Positions 21,101 to 31,600 of a stretch of DNA of 64,000 bases are shown here, in pieces. Under the pieces are notes generated by a model. The model did no database searches. It was not told the origin of the DNA and was given only the letters and a program-made list of their open reading frames with translations. The DNA lies in assembly GCA_003996215.1 (NCBI GenBank), contig QJPP01001559.1:1-64000 (forward strand), in the 5' to 3' direction. The stretch's first letter is position 1. The number at the start of each line of letters is the position of its first letter. This DNA is from Jaltomata sinuosa. Lineage: Eukaryota > Streptophyta > Magnoliopsida > Solanales > Solanaceae. The position numbers were made by a program, and so were the translations under genes.

Positions 21101-24100
21101 ATTTCTAATACCTCCTCACTAGCTTGTTCATTAACCTGCACAATGCAAATCAAGAATATATGGTCATGATATAATGCAAAAGCTATTAACAGCATTTACT
21201 AAACAAATTTAGATGCAATTAAGACAATCAATTGATAGGTATTTGAACCAGTAACTATTTTATACTATTATGTTGAGCACACAAGGGAAGCAGAATCTCA
21301 AAGAAGGCATATGGGTATGGAGCTAATAAGAACTGGATAAAACTAAACTTTGAGTGAATTGTCAGGGAACGATTTAGCTAATGCATAATCTTTACTGCTT
21401 TCCCATCTGCCAAATGCATTTCACTAAAACATGGCAGCAGATATCAAGAAACACGCGTCTAAGGACTTATAATTTTTAAAGCCACAGTTAAAACTTGAAT
21501 CTTTATGAACCCATAAACCCAGTAACCCACATCTAAACCATCCCTTGTACTCAAATTCACGTATCCACATGCGCTTGCCCAGCAAGAAAAGCACTGACCC
21601 TACAAACCAAGTACCAAAAAAAGAAAAAAGAAAAAAGAGAAAAGGAGAAAAAATCTTCGTATTTTGGTAACTCTCTAGGAGTCATCTTTAACCTTACAGC
21701 AATATGGGCATTAAATGGCCCGTTCAGTGTGTCTGACTGTGTTCTTTCTTGTAGCAGGAAATCTGAAGCATCATCGTTGATATTAATAATTCATATTGTA
21801 CTCTTAAATAAAAAAGTAAAATCATGTTCATCGGAAAAAGAAAAGAAATAAATAAGAGAGTAACCATCACATTGCCAGCAAACTTTTGAAAGCGAGTACG
21901 ATATCAGTCAATTGGTTGTTTGTCAAAAATGTCAACCAGGCAGACTGGCAGTGAGTTCAAGCAACTCCTCTAGTAGACAACTTTTTAACAAAATGATAGA
22001 AAAAAAGAAAAAAGAAATGAATCTTGCAAAATAGATGGAAGTAATTGGGTCTGAACTTAACCATGAAAATATGATAGACGATTAAGATGTTACCCTTTTA
22101 GCCTATGAACTAAGATGTTACCCCAGAGGCCCAGACCCATTTAAAGTGAACAGCTTTGGCAGTTTATTATGGTTAGTAGGTGTTTTCCAGATACCTTTAT
22201 GGACATGATAACATCTTTCAGTGATCCATAAAGCATAAAAACATGTACTTGCCAAAAAGAGATATGTAAATGTACTCGTAGAAGTTCGGCACGTGTCAAT
22301 AAGTCAATACACAAGCATTGGGTACTTCCAAAAGAACTTTTTCATTGAAAGGTTAGGACCAAAAGGCACAGCCAAATGCTGGAATATAACATGTAAATTA
22401 CAACAACATCAACAACTATTATGCCTCAATCCCAAGAAATTGGGGTCAGCTCCTCCTTGTCCATACTGCTCCATTTGAGCTCATATCGGTCCAATATAAT
22501 ATAAATTAGAATTACACATAAAAATAAGCAAACACTAAAAGTTCTCTAAATTCATCTAGCGACATATAAATCTTTGAAAGAACTTAAAGACTCGTCAAAA
22601 ACATTGGACTTACAACAAACATACTAAATAATATACCGGAAAAGATCTCACTAAATATACCAAAAAAAGATGTACATTAAATATCTCAATTTGCAATTAT
22701 ATGCCCCAAAGTTGGGCACATGTTAAATGGATCATAGAGTAGGGCCGAGCCTGAGCGGGCACGGAGAAGGAAAGGCCAAACACTTCGGCCTAACAGGAAT
22801 GAGCAACGACGAAATGAGAAGATGAGGTGCCTCGGGCACCCCCATTTAGAAAGAAGGGTCTGGTAAACAAGGATCGGTTTTTTAGCAAGGTACAGAATGT
22901 ATCGTCAAATATTCAATATGATTCCACAAGATCTAGTTTCGTTCAAGTAACGGATTCTAGCCAACTGAAAGGATCTTCTTATCAATCCAGAGATCATTTG
23001 GACTCCATTAGTAATGACTAATGAGGATTCAGAATATATCACATTGATTAATCAAAGAGAGACAAATTCTACTAACATGTCAGACATACCGAAACAAAAT
23101 CTTGTATGATTTTAGTTCCAGACTTGCAATGTTTAACACATAAGTTTGTTTAGATACCTTGCTCTGTCAATCAATTACGTCTCAATCCTAAATTTAAACT
23201 AATTGATCATAAGAATTATGTAAGTTTCCAATAGGAAAGTGAAACATAACTGCTAGCCTTCAGGGATTTCTCAGTTATCCCAAATAAAGGAGGAAATGAA
23301 GCATAACATTCATCAATTATTAACAATCATGTCCATATGCTCTAAACTGAACTGATTTAGATAGAAAAGAATCAAAACACTCATCAGTTATTAACAATCA
23401 GAGTTTATTACATGATTTATTACCCTCACAAGTCTTCACACTTTCCATGTAGATTTTTTCCAGACACTGTGCCTTTCTTTTTCGTATGGAAGTAGGTTAC
23501 GACTTGAGCTGCCAGTCTCAGTACAGTAATTGGCGCAAATGAATTAGCCTTTCAATTTATAATCGTTGATGAGTCGAACTTGCTCGCTTTTCGCACCTTC
23601 ATTCACTCGACGGATTCCCTCCTCTTTCCAAAAAGACGTTATTTTCTCTTTCATTTTCTCATAAAGACTTATTGTGCGATTCATCTATCTGTGATCCAAC
23701 ATTAAATGTTTATTTCGAAGTCACTTAATACTTTGTGATGGTTTCCAGAAATCCAAATAGCCAATATTTAATATGGAAAGTTTCATTCAAACTCTAATAA
23801 GACAAAGTGCATTGTACATTAGAGGATCCCTTTGAGTGTGGCTGACAGTGGATTAGGTGAAAATTGCAGTTAGCAAGCCACAATGAGTGATAGCTGACAG
23901 ATTTCTATGAGATGAAGGGAATATGGGTTATTGAAAGAAAATTTGGCAAGGAATAAAAGAATAAATGAGGCGAGAGAGATTTAGGGGAGATATAAGTAGA
24001 TAGAGTCATAGAGAATCAGATAGTGTTAGTAACACATTGGTTGAGGGTATGGATTGTAGTCTCTTTATGTGATTTAGGGCAAAGTTATCTCATGAGCTAG

Positions 24101-25565
24101 CTTTTGGGGTTGATTTAGGCCCAAGGTCCATCATTTGAACCGATAGTAATCTCTAGCAAGCGGCTGACAATTTATTATACTCTTGTTTATACTACCACCA
24201 TCAACAATGACACGTCATAATAAAATCAGGAAAGCTAGCAGCAGAGATTATGTGCCCTAATGTTTTCGAAATGATCCCCTTTTGTTGTTGAAGTGTATTA
24301 AAAGCTAGCCATATTGAAAGGCTGCCATTTGGTTAAAAAAACACAGCTTCAAAGATCCAGAACTAGAAGCACCGACCCCTCTTTTGTTCCATTTGATCCA
24401 TCACGTTACCTTAAGAAGTTACAAGTGTACTAATCCTAGCAAACCGCTTCTTGTCGTCTCCCTTGTCACTTACACTAAATTTATTTTCGACGCTAAGAAA
24501 AAAACAAAAGGACAATTGTCCAACTAATCATTTCCAATTACAGAGAAATTTAACAAATACTCCCTCCGTCCCAGAATAAGTGTCGCTTCTCCCTTTTCGA
24601 AAGTCAATTTGATTAAATTTTTAAGCTAAATTGGACTAGATCAACTCAATATCTTAAAGTTAAAATTAAGATATTCAAAAACTGTACGAAAAGTACTGGA
24701 AGTTGCAATTCTTCTCATGTTGATCAAAAAATACATTTTAAAATATTGATCAAGTTCACATAGTTTGAATCTAGAAAAGCGAAAAACAACAGACAATTTG
24801 GGACGGAGGGAGTAACAAACTTCGAATTTTCTCTTATTTTTGTCGATAACCAGGTGTCTGGGGCATCTTCCGCACACCTCGACCAATTCCAAGGGGTACC
24901 TGCTACTATTCTTGTTATTCTTTTCTCTATTATTTTTAACATGATTTTCACTACTGTATTTTCCTTTTCATTACCTACTTAAAACTATTTTTTACTTGAG
25001 CCGAGAGTCTTTCGGAAACAGCCTCTCTGCCTTCACAAGGCCCCCCTTGAGGGATTACAACGGGTATGTTGTTGTTCTTGTTGTTGTTATACCTGCTTCC
25101 TCCCAAGTCCACCAACAAACTTCAGATATTCTCCCCTTCTTTACACTTAAAGCTGTCTACCTACTCACTCTACAACATCTCCAACTAAAATCTAAGCTGA
25201 TAGTAAATTCCAAAAAAAAAAAAAGATCCTAATACAGAACACAAAGGGAAAAAAGAAAGAAAATGGAAGGAATCAATCAATCAATTAATCAAGAGGCCAA
25301 TTTGTTCTGTTTGGGCAGAAACCTAAAACAAAAAAAAATCTTTTCTTTCTATAATGCAGAAACATATATACTAAAAACTCCACAATCAAATACAAATCTC
25401 AAAATACAACATGCATTACAAAAAGAGTTGGGAAAAAAAATAAACCTTTTCGAGTTCATCTTGAACTTCCTGAAGCTTCTCGATGGAGAAAACAAGGTCA
25501 GTGTCAATTTGATCGGTGTTTTCCTCAACAGCAGTCTTCAATTTCTTGGAATGGTCAACCACCAT
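18164..25565 (-). CDS. NRP: NAP1-related protein (SET-type histone chaperone)
   Basis: This is a complete ten-exon gene for a 247-residue protein; plant NRPs are about 250-260. Coding exons: 25446-25565, 21013-21135, 20874-20924, 20642-20713, 20407-20520, 20239-20300, 19857-19917, 19566-19622, 19425-19469 and 18164-18202. All introns are GT-AG and the phases close. The protein starts MVVDHSKKLK. It has the dimerisation helix (LVFSIEKLQEVQDEL, EEVLEIEQKYNEIRRPVYEK), the NAP earmuff domain (SIPDFWVTAFLSHPALGELL, DVTSGYSLTFKFKPNPYFED, TAIKWKEGM, SFFSWFSETQ, IIKEDLWPNPLKYF) and an acidic tail (EEDSEGNEDDEE, GSEDDEEDEDDG). Family members bind H2A-H2B in nucleus and cytoplasm and act in nucleosome assembly, DNA repair and root cell-cycle control. 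Intron 1 is 4.3 kb and full of insertions. Introns 9 and 4-8 are short. Identity is certain at family level; NRP1 versus NRP2 is not resolved. Confidence 0.95.
22394..22495 (-). mobile_element. SINE 3' fragment in NRP intron 1
   Basis: The text ACAACATCAACAACTATTATG, then GCCTCAATCCCAAGAAATTGGGG and CCATACTGCTCCATTTGAGC, is the reverse of a common Solanaceae SINE 3' region ending in a TTG-rich tail. It lies in NRP's own transcriptional sense. No clear TSD was found. Confidence 0.5.
22848..23070 (+). pseudogene. ycf2: Plastid ycf2 fragment in the nucleus (NUPT)
   Basis: The plus strand encodes KDRFFSKVQNVSSNIQYDST, then SSFVQVTDSSQLKGSS, QSRDHLDSISN and, after a small change, SEYITLINQRE. This run is characteristic of the chloroplast gene ycf2, a large conserved plastid ORF. 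It is a fragment of about 220 bp with no promoter or start of its own, lying antisense in the 4.3-kb first intron of NRP. The reading frame is interrupted near 23021, so it is a non-functional nuclear copy. Recognition is from memory of the family, not from a search. Confidence 0.85.
24560..24812. mobile_element. Stowaway MITE in NRP intron 1
   Basis: The 253-bp element begins CTCCCTCCGTCCCAGAATAAG and ends with the inverted copy GGGACGGAGGGAG, with TA on both sides (24558-24559 and 24813-24814). These TIRs and the TA target are diagnostic for Stowaway (Tc1/mariner). It is well preserved. Confidence 0.95.
24990..25091 (+). mobile_element. Au-like SINE with internal deletion, NRP intron 1
   Basis: The sequence GAGCCGAGAGTCTTTCGGAAAC, CCTCTCTGCCTTCACAAGG, then TTGAGGGATTACAACGGGTATG and a TTG-rich tail matches the 3' part of Au-type SINEs. 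It matches the copy at 59978-60104, except that the central segment of about 35 bp (the CTGCATACACACCACC region) is missing. No clean TSD was seen. Confidence 0.75.
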
Positions 25566-25574
25566 TTTTTTCAG

Positions 25575-25607
25575 AAACCCTAGAAGAGGTGGTCTGCTAA
25601 AACCCTA
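25575..25607 (-). promoter_or_regulatory. Two telo-box motifs just upstream of the NRP start
   Basis: AAACCCTA occurs at 25575-25582 and again at 25600-25607, within 45 bp of the start codon at 25565. Telo-boxes in this position are common in plant genes for ribosomal proteins, histones and other growth-linked factors. This fits a histone chaperone needed in dividing cells. The functional role here is inferred. Confidence 0.55.
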
Positions 25608-25802
25608 ATGCTGAAGAAGAAGAAGGGAGAGTGAATTTCTATGTTTGCTTTGCTCCAATCAAAACGATGATTTTTTTTTCTGTCTTTGGTCTTATAACAT
25701 TCTCTGTCATCCTCCTATGTTAACTTCACCTGCTAAATGTGTGAACGCCACGTCATTACATTTCCAAATGAAGCCAATGTTCATCAAAAGGAGTATAAAC
25801 TA

Positions 25803-25972
25803 CTCCCCTATTTCAATTTATTTATCTGATTTTTATTTGATAGAAAGTTTAAAAAAGTAAACAAGAAAAAAAAAAAACTTTTAAGTCTGTAGTATTAAAC
25901 TAAAGATACATTGAATGTATCAAAATGTTCTTTAATTTTGTGATAGATAACACATTGAAATGGAGGAGATAG
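25803..25972. mobile_element. Stowaway-like MITE in the NRP promoter
   Basis: The left end CTCCCCTATTTCAATTTATTTA and the right end TTGAAATGGAGGAGATAG form imperfect TIRs, with TA at 25801-25802 and 25973-25974. At 170 bp it lies about 240 bp upstream of the NRP start codon, in the probable promoter. Confidence 0.75.
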
Positions 25973-25974
25973 TA

Positions 25975-28084
25975 ATCTTTTAGATATTATAAAAAATAAT
26001 TTTAGCTTAGTAAAAATGGCAATTTTATTTCTGTGACAATAAGTCAATTTGACCTAGAATTGAATAAGAGCTAAATGACTTAATTTATTTCTAAAATATT
26101 TTTAAAAAAGACTATAAATTGCACCTTTTCTACTATTAGAATGATAAAAGTTACATCTTAAACAAAGTTCATTGCGAAAGTTTAGGACTTGTTGGCCATG
26201 AAAATTCTTTAGCTGGGCCGATAGGCTTTGGATACTACAATCAACAACAAAAAAGAATATATTAAGAAAATGGCTCTCAACTCTTTTAGAGATGCTACTA
26301 GTTTTCCTTAGAGCCTTTGGGGCAAGTTATTGAGACTTATTTGCTCTTTCTGTTTTGGGCTTGTTAAGGTGGTAATGGGGTTCTTCTTCTTTTCTCTAAA
26401 AGGTCCATGATTTTTGCTTCCTTGGATCAAGCCTGACCAAGTAGTACTTGTATTTTTCTGTTTAAAATGTCTTACAAAGTCACTGTCGTGCAAGTTTCTC
26501 CAATACTTTTTCAGTGAAGATGGCATGATATTGGCCTTAATTTAGGAGAGTGCGTTACCTTCCTAAACAACACGCAAATCTTTAAATATCAAGAGTTATT
26601 GGGGGCATATGACGTGATACACTTTCATTACTAGTAAAAACTTCACAAACGTGAACATGTGTGTCACCTATATATGTCAAAGTTATCATTTTTTTACACT
26701 TGTAATTTTAGGCATGAAACGTGTTATTGATATAGCCTAATCGCTATTGAAGTAAGTAAAAATTGTAAAATTATTTTTCTTTTTTAGTTTGTTAAAAATG
26801 AGACATATATTGTATTTATAAAAATAATTTAATATTAAACTTTTCATTTTATTCTTAATGAGAAGATTTACAACTAGAATTCTTTTAATAATTTGTTTCA
26901 GATCACAAATTCAAAAAAAATCTTCTTTAAACGTCTCTTATACATTGTGTGACAAGCTGATCCTTGGTTTTTAATACTTGGTAATTGTGTTTTAACTTTT
27001 GAGCACATGTATAAATTAATAATATATATTATTTGTGACTTGTAGGGATGATTCAAAGGCTTGAAAAATCATTGCACAAGTTGAAGCTTAAAAATCTATT
27101 GCTAAAAATTATTATATATTGTGCAACCATTGTACTTCTATCACAAATGCAAAGGTCTGTTATTTTACTATGCTCCATAAATTCAAACTTATGGACACAA
27201 TCTGTTGCTCCAAAAGCAGAGCAATGACCACAAATAAAAAACTCAGTGTCTTGGAGCTTCTTCTCTAAGACAAAGCTGAGACTGCAAATGCGAGATTACA
27301 AATGAGGCAATTTCAAATGTAGAAACAAACAGATCTGGAGTATAAATTGAACGGTTTTAAATCTTAGATCTAGTTACTATTATTTATTTATTTTGGTAAA
27401 ATAAATAAAGTGGGGCAATTCTTGATTGGATTGTTTTTAACCCAAATCATTGAGGTGATGATTTCTCAACACTCTTGAATTATAATACTTAAATTTTTTA
27501 ATTAAATTTTAATCATAAAATCATTGCATTCAAAAAACTTTTAATAGAGATTTTGCCTTAATATTTCAGTTAAAATTTTGTGATTTGACATATCTAATTA
27601 AATCAAAATTGAAACTTGATCATAAAATTGAATTCACGAACTTATAGGTAATATGTTCATGCAATTTATTTTGAGATTTCATTGGACAGTTGACTTTGAC
27701 TTTTTTTAAAAAAAAAAGAAAGTGAAAATGGACCACCTAATCTAGTTCGGCATGTTGTTCATATTTTGCATAAATTGAGGTAATTGTTGGTTATTCGAAG
27801 GAGAATTGGACAATGCTAGGATAGAAAAAAATTCACCGATCTTAAGTGAGTGAAACTTTAACTTCTGAATTACCTACTTTTTCAAAAGTTGGACTTTAAA
27901 TGTGCATTTACTACTTTTACATACTTGGTGCATTGTGGGCGAGCATGTGCTAAATCGCATGTTGTTTTTAGCTACTTTTCATATGTTATACTCTCTTATA
28001 ATTATGATATGACTCGATTGAGATTCAAAGCATGATTAGAACTGTTTTCTAACAAATTGATACATGATATGTTTTCTAACCCAT
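25975..28084. other. Intergenic DNA upstream of NRP and the copia element
   Basis: No gene is supported. There is an open stretch of 72 codons on the minus strand at 26308-26526, but it has no recognisable domain. The rest is AT-rich. Confidence 0.5.
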
Positions 28085-28253
28085 GATTAGACTTGTATAG
28101 ACTGCATAAAGGGTAAGCAGACTAACAAGTCCACTAAAGGTGCTAGAAGAAGCTCTGATGTTTTAGAAATTGTGCACACTGATATCTGTGGACCATTTAC
28201 TCCTCCCTATTTTAACGATCAGAGATACTTTATCTCATTCATTGATGACCATT

Positions 28254-28280
28254 CTATATATATATATATATATATATATT
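28254..28280 (+). repeat. (TA)n microsatellite inside the integrase reading frame
   Basis: About 12 TA dinucleotides lie in frame and encode a run of Ile-Tyr pairs (SIYIYIYIYIYLLFEKSEA) where related copia integrases have a short DHSRYGYVYL-type strand. The frame remains open across it. Confidence 0.85.
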
Positions 28281-30295
28281 TACTTTTCGAAAAGTCTGAA
28301 GCACTAGATGCTTTCAAGACATTTAAGACAGAAGTAGAAAAGCAAAAAGAGAGAAAGATAAAGATCGTGAGGTCTGACAGGGGTGGTGAGTACTACGGTA
28401 GGTACACAGAAAAGGGACAATTGCCTGGTCCATTTGCTAAGTTCCTTGAGCAAGAAGGCATTGTTGCTCAATATTCATTACTGAGCACACCACAACAAAA
28501 TGGTATGGCTGAAAGAAGAAACAGAACGCTTATGGATATGGTAAGAAGTATGATTAGTCATCCTAACTTGCCTGTTTCTCTATGGAGTGAAGCACTGAAA
28601 ACCGCTGCGTATATCCTGAACAGGGTTCCATCTAAGGCGGTCCCTAAGATGTCATATGAAACATGGGTTGGTTGGAAACCTAGTTTAGGTCACCTGCGCA
28701 TTTGGGATTGTCCCGCGGAGGTTAAGATCTATAATCCAAACCTAAAGAAATTAGATCCAAGGACAACAAGCGGTCATTTCATTGGTTATGCGCTTAACTC
28801 TAAGAGAGATAGATTTTACTGTCCTTCTTATGCTACAAAGATTGTTGAGTCTAAAAATGCTAAGTTCCTTGAAGACTCGTGGATTAGTGGGAGTGAACTT
28901 CCTCGTACAGTTACCTTTGAGGAAGAAAATGAATCATCTCAATTGCCTGATAATGTTTCACTAAATTGGATTGTCACAAATAAAGACATTTCTGATTCAA
29001 GTCAAGGGCAATTAGAACAAGAAATGATTCAACAAGCTCTTATTGAGAATGACCATCAGGAAACTCAGGAATTAAATCCAGAGGAAGGTCGAAAACGATC
29101 CACGAAAACAAGGAAAACTACTACTTATGGTGACTATGTTGTCTACCTCCAAGAAGCTGACTTTGATATTGGGTGCAAAGATGATCCATGTTCATTTTCT
29201 GAGGCAATGAGTGAAGAAAATTTCACTCGTTGGTATGATGCCATGAAAGATGAGATGGAGTCTATGGAAAAGAATCAAGTCTGGGATCTTGTTGAATTAC
29301 CTAAAGAGTCAACTGTCATTGGCTGTAAATGGGTCTTTAAGACCAAAAGAGACTCTTTAGGGAAAGTTGAAAGATACAAGGCTAGACTTGTTGCCAAAGA
29401 CTACACTCAAATTGAAGGAATAGATTACCATGAGACCTTCTCTCCAATTTCTAAGAAGGACTTTTTCAGGGTAATCATGGCATTGGTAGCTCATTTTAAT
29501 TTAGAGCTACATCAGATGGATGTGAAAACAACATTCTTGAATGGGCATCTTGAGGGAGAGGTATACATGCGTCAACCTGAAGGGTTTAGTACTAAGAGTC
29601 ATTTGGTTTGCAAGTTAAAAGATCAATAAACGAATTAAAACAAGCCTCCCGTCAGTAGTACATTAAGTTTGACAGCGTTGTTACTTCTTTTGAATTTGTG
29701 GAGAACGTTGTTGATCACTGTATATATCTTAAATCTAGTGGGAGTAAAATTTATTTCTTAATCTTGTATGTTGATGATATACTACTTGCTATCAATGATT
29801 TGGGGATGCTCCGGGAAACTAAAGATTTTCTCTCACAAAACCTTGAGATGAAGGGTATGAGTGAAGCCTCTTTTGTCATAGGCATAGAGATTCACTGAGA
29901 TAGAACCAATAAAGTATTGAGTTTATCTCAAAGAGCCTACATTGAAAAGGTTTTAGAGAGATTTAGAATGTGTGGGTGCAAGTCTTCAACCGCTCCAATT
30001 ATTAAAGGAGATAAGTTCCATAAGGGCCAGTGTCCTCAAAACACACTGGAAAAGGAAGAAATGAAGGATGTACCTTACACATCAGCAGTGGGAAGCCTTA
30101 TGTATGCTCAAGTCTGTACCCGACCTGATTTGACATTTATAGTTGGGATGCCTGGTAGATATCAAAGCAATCCTGGACAAGAGCATTGGATAGCTGCAAA
30201 GAAGGTCATGCGATATTTGCAAGGAACTAAAGACTACAAATTGACCTTCAAGTATTCTGATCAGTTAGAGTTGATTGGATATTCAAATTCTGACT

Positions 30296-30357
30296 TTGGT
30301 GGATGTAAGGACACACTCAAGTCTATTGGTGGATGTAAGGACACACTCAAGTCTATT
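30296..30357 (+). repeat. 30-bp tandem duplication in copia RNase H
   Basis: The unit GGTGGATGTAAGGACACACT-CAAGTCTATT is present twice without a mismatch and adds GGCKDTLKSI in frame next to the first RNase H strand (YSNSDFGGC). Perfect identity marks it as recent. Confidence 0.92.
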
Positions 30358-31128
30358 TTAGGGTATATTTTTCTCTTAGCAAGAGGAGCAGTATCCTGAA
30401 AGAGTGTAAAACAGTCTGTTACAGCGTCATCTACCATGGAAGCAGAATTCATTGCGTGCTATGAGGCTACGACACAAGCTATTTGGTTGAAGAATTTTAT
30501 ATCGCGACTGTTGATTGTCGACTCCATCACAAGGCCTATTCGAATTCATTGTGATAATTCAGCTGCAGTCTTTTTTGCGAAGAATGATAAGTGTGGATGT
30601 CGCAGTAAACACATGGAGATCAAGTTTCTTGTGGTCAAGGAAAAAGTTAGGGCTAAGTAATATCTATTGAGTACATAAATACTTCTTTTATGATTGTTGA
30701 TCCTTTGACTAAAGCATTGCCGGCAATTCAGTATAGGGATCATGTTGAGAGTATGGGTGTTGTTGGCCCTAGTAAGTGTATTAATTAGTGTTTACTTTTT
30801 TACTTTTGTCGACTATTTCAGACGTTTTATTATGAATATGAAGTTTTGTTATTTGCCCATTCAATTCTCATATTCAGTATCCATGGGGATGCATAAAGTT
30901 GAACCCATAAGGATCAACACTATAGTATTGTTGATGGAAGCTTATAGGAAGCTAGAGAAATAATTTTTTCTCACTACAGTCACAAAGTAGAGTTGTGCAT
31001 GTGATACATGAAAGGAAGCACTCGACTTACAATGGGTAGGACTGCCATGATTCTTGCATGATAATATTTTGTGTTTACTCATATTGAAACTTTTATTTAT
31101 TATCACCTGGATTAGTAATATGTGGCCC

Positions 31129-31139
31129 AAGTGGGAGAA
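31129..31139 (+). other. Polypurine tract of the copia element
   Basis: AAGTGGGAGAA directly precedes TGTTAG, the usual start of a plant copia LTR. It marks the 3' LTR junction at 31140. Confidence 0.75.
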
Positions 31140-31600
31140 TGTTAGATTTTCATTAAGTGTGGACCACACATTACTAATTGATTTATATTTATACATATTA
31201 AAACTACATAATTATTTTATAATTATTATTTGGTGATAATACTTGAGGAAAGTTCCAGATGAGGTTGGACTGTTGGAAGACTTATCTTTTGATGGGAGGG
31301 ATAAGACTTCTTCTAACTGTGGAGTTCTTGGACTGACTGGTTATTTATGCCTGTGTTTCCATCACACCAGACAACTTCAGAATTATAGTTTAGCAGATAC
31401 AGTCTAGAAAACCTCCACAAATATTTTTTTCTTTTTTGGTGTTTCAGATCTACAAGTTTTTCTCTGCACTTGATCATTATGACTAGAGGTATGCCTGAAT
31501 TCTGCTGCAGTTAATGTGTATATAGTTGTTTGTATGCATGTATTTAAGTATATAAATTCTTACATTCAGTAGTTATATTTCTACTTTGAATTTTCACTAT
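31140..31600 (+). repeat. Copia 3' LTR (right end not fixed)
   Basis: It starts TGTTAGATTTTCATTAAGTG after the polypurine tract. No second copy is in the window, so the right edge cannot be set by comparison. 31600 is a guess from the loss of mixed-base sequence. Confidence 0.5.

Larger units (their letters stand above)
28085..30760 (+). pseudogene. Ty1/copia polyprotein remnant (integrase, RT, RNase H)
   Basis: 28172-29629 is open and encodes the integrase core (HTDICGPFTPP, IVRSDRGGEYYG, STPQQNGMAERRNRTLMDM, with D, D and E present). It continues with the GKKP-like spacer and the first half of RT (VWDLVELPKESTVIGCKWVF, YKARLVAKDYTQIEGIDYHE, HQMDVKTTFLNGHLEGEVYM). The RT segment between KLKDQ and about 29690 is damaged. 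29698-29898 holds the catalytic box LYVDDILLA. 29917-30399 holds VPYTSAVGSLMYAQVCTRPD and the start of RNase H. 30436-30660 holds STMEAEFIACYEATTQAIWL and SKHMEIKFLVVKE. A last piece, VDPLTKALP, lies near 30700. Confidence 0.9.
28085..31600 (+). mobile_element. Ty1/copia retrotransposon, 5'-truncated
   Basis: The order integrase, reverse transcriptase, RNase H defines Ty1/copia. Sequence begins inside the integrase zinc finger (CIDCIKGKQTNKSTKG) at about 28090. There is no gag, protease, primer binding site or 5' LTR upstream. The 3' side keeps a polypurine tract and an LTR start (TGTTAG at 31140). The right end of the LTR could not be fixed, so 31600 is approximate. Stops at 29627, 29896 and 30399 split the polyprotein. 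Confidence 0.88.

Noticed and set aside
20977..21195. Independent 72-residue ORF
   Set aside because: It is exon 2 of NRP read through into both flanking introns.
26308..26526. 72-codon open stretch on the minus strand
   Set aside because: No domain, no splice or promoter context, and composition typical of intergenic DNA.
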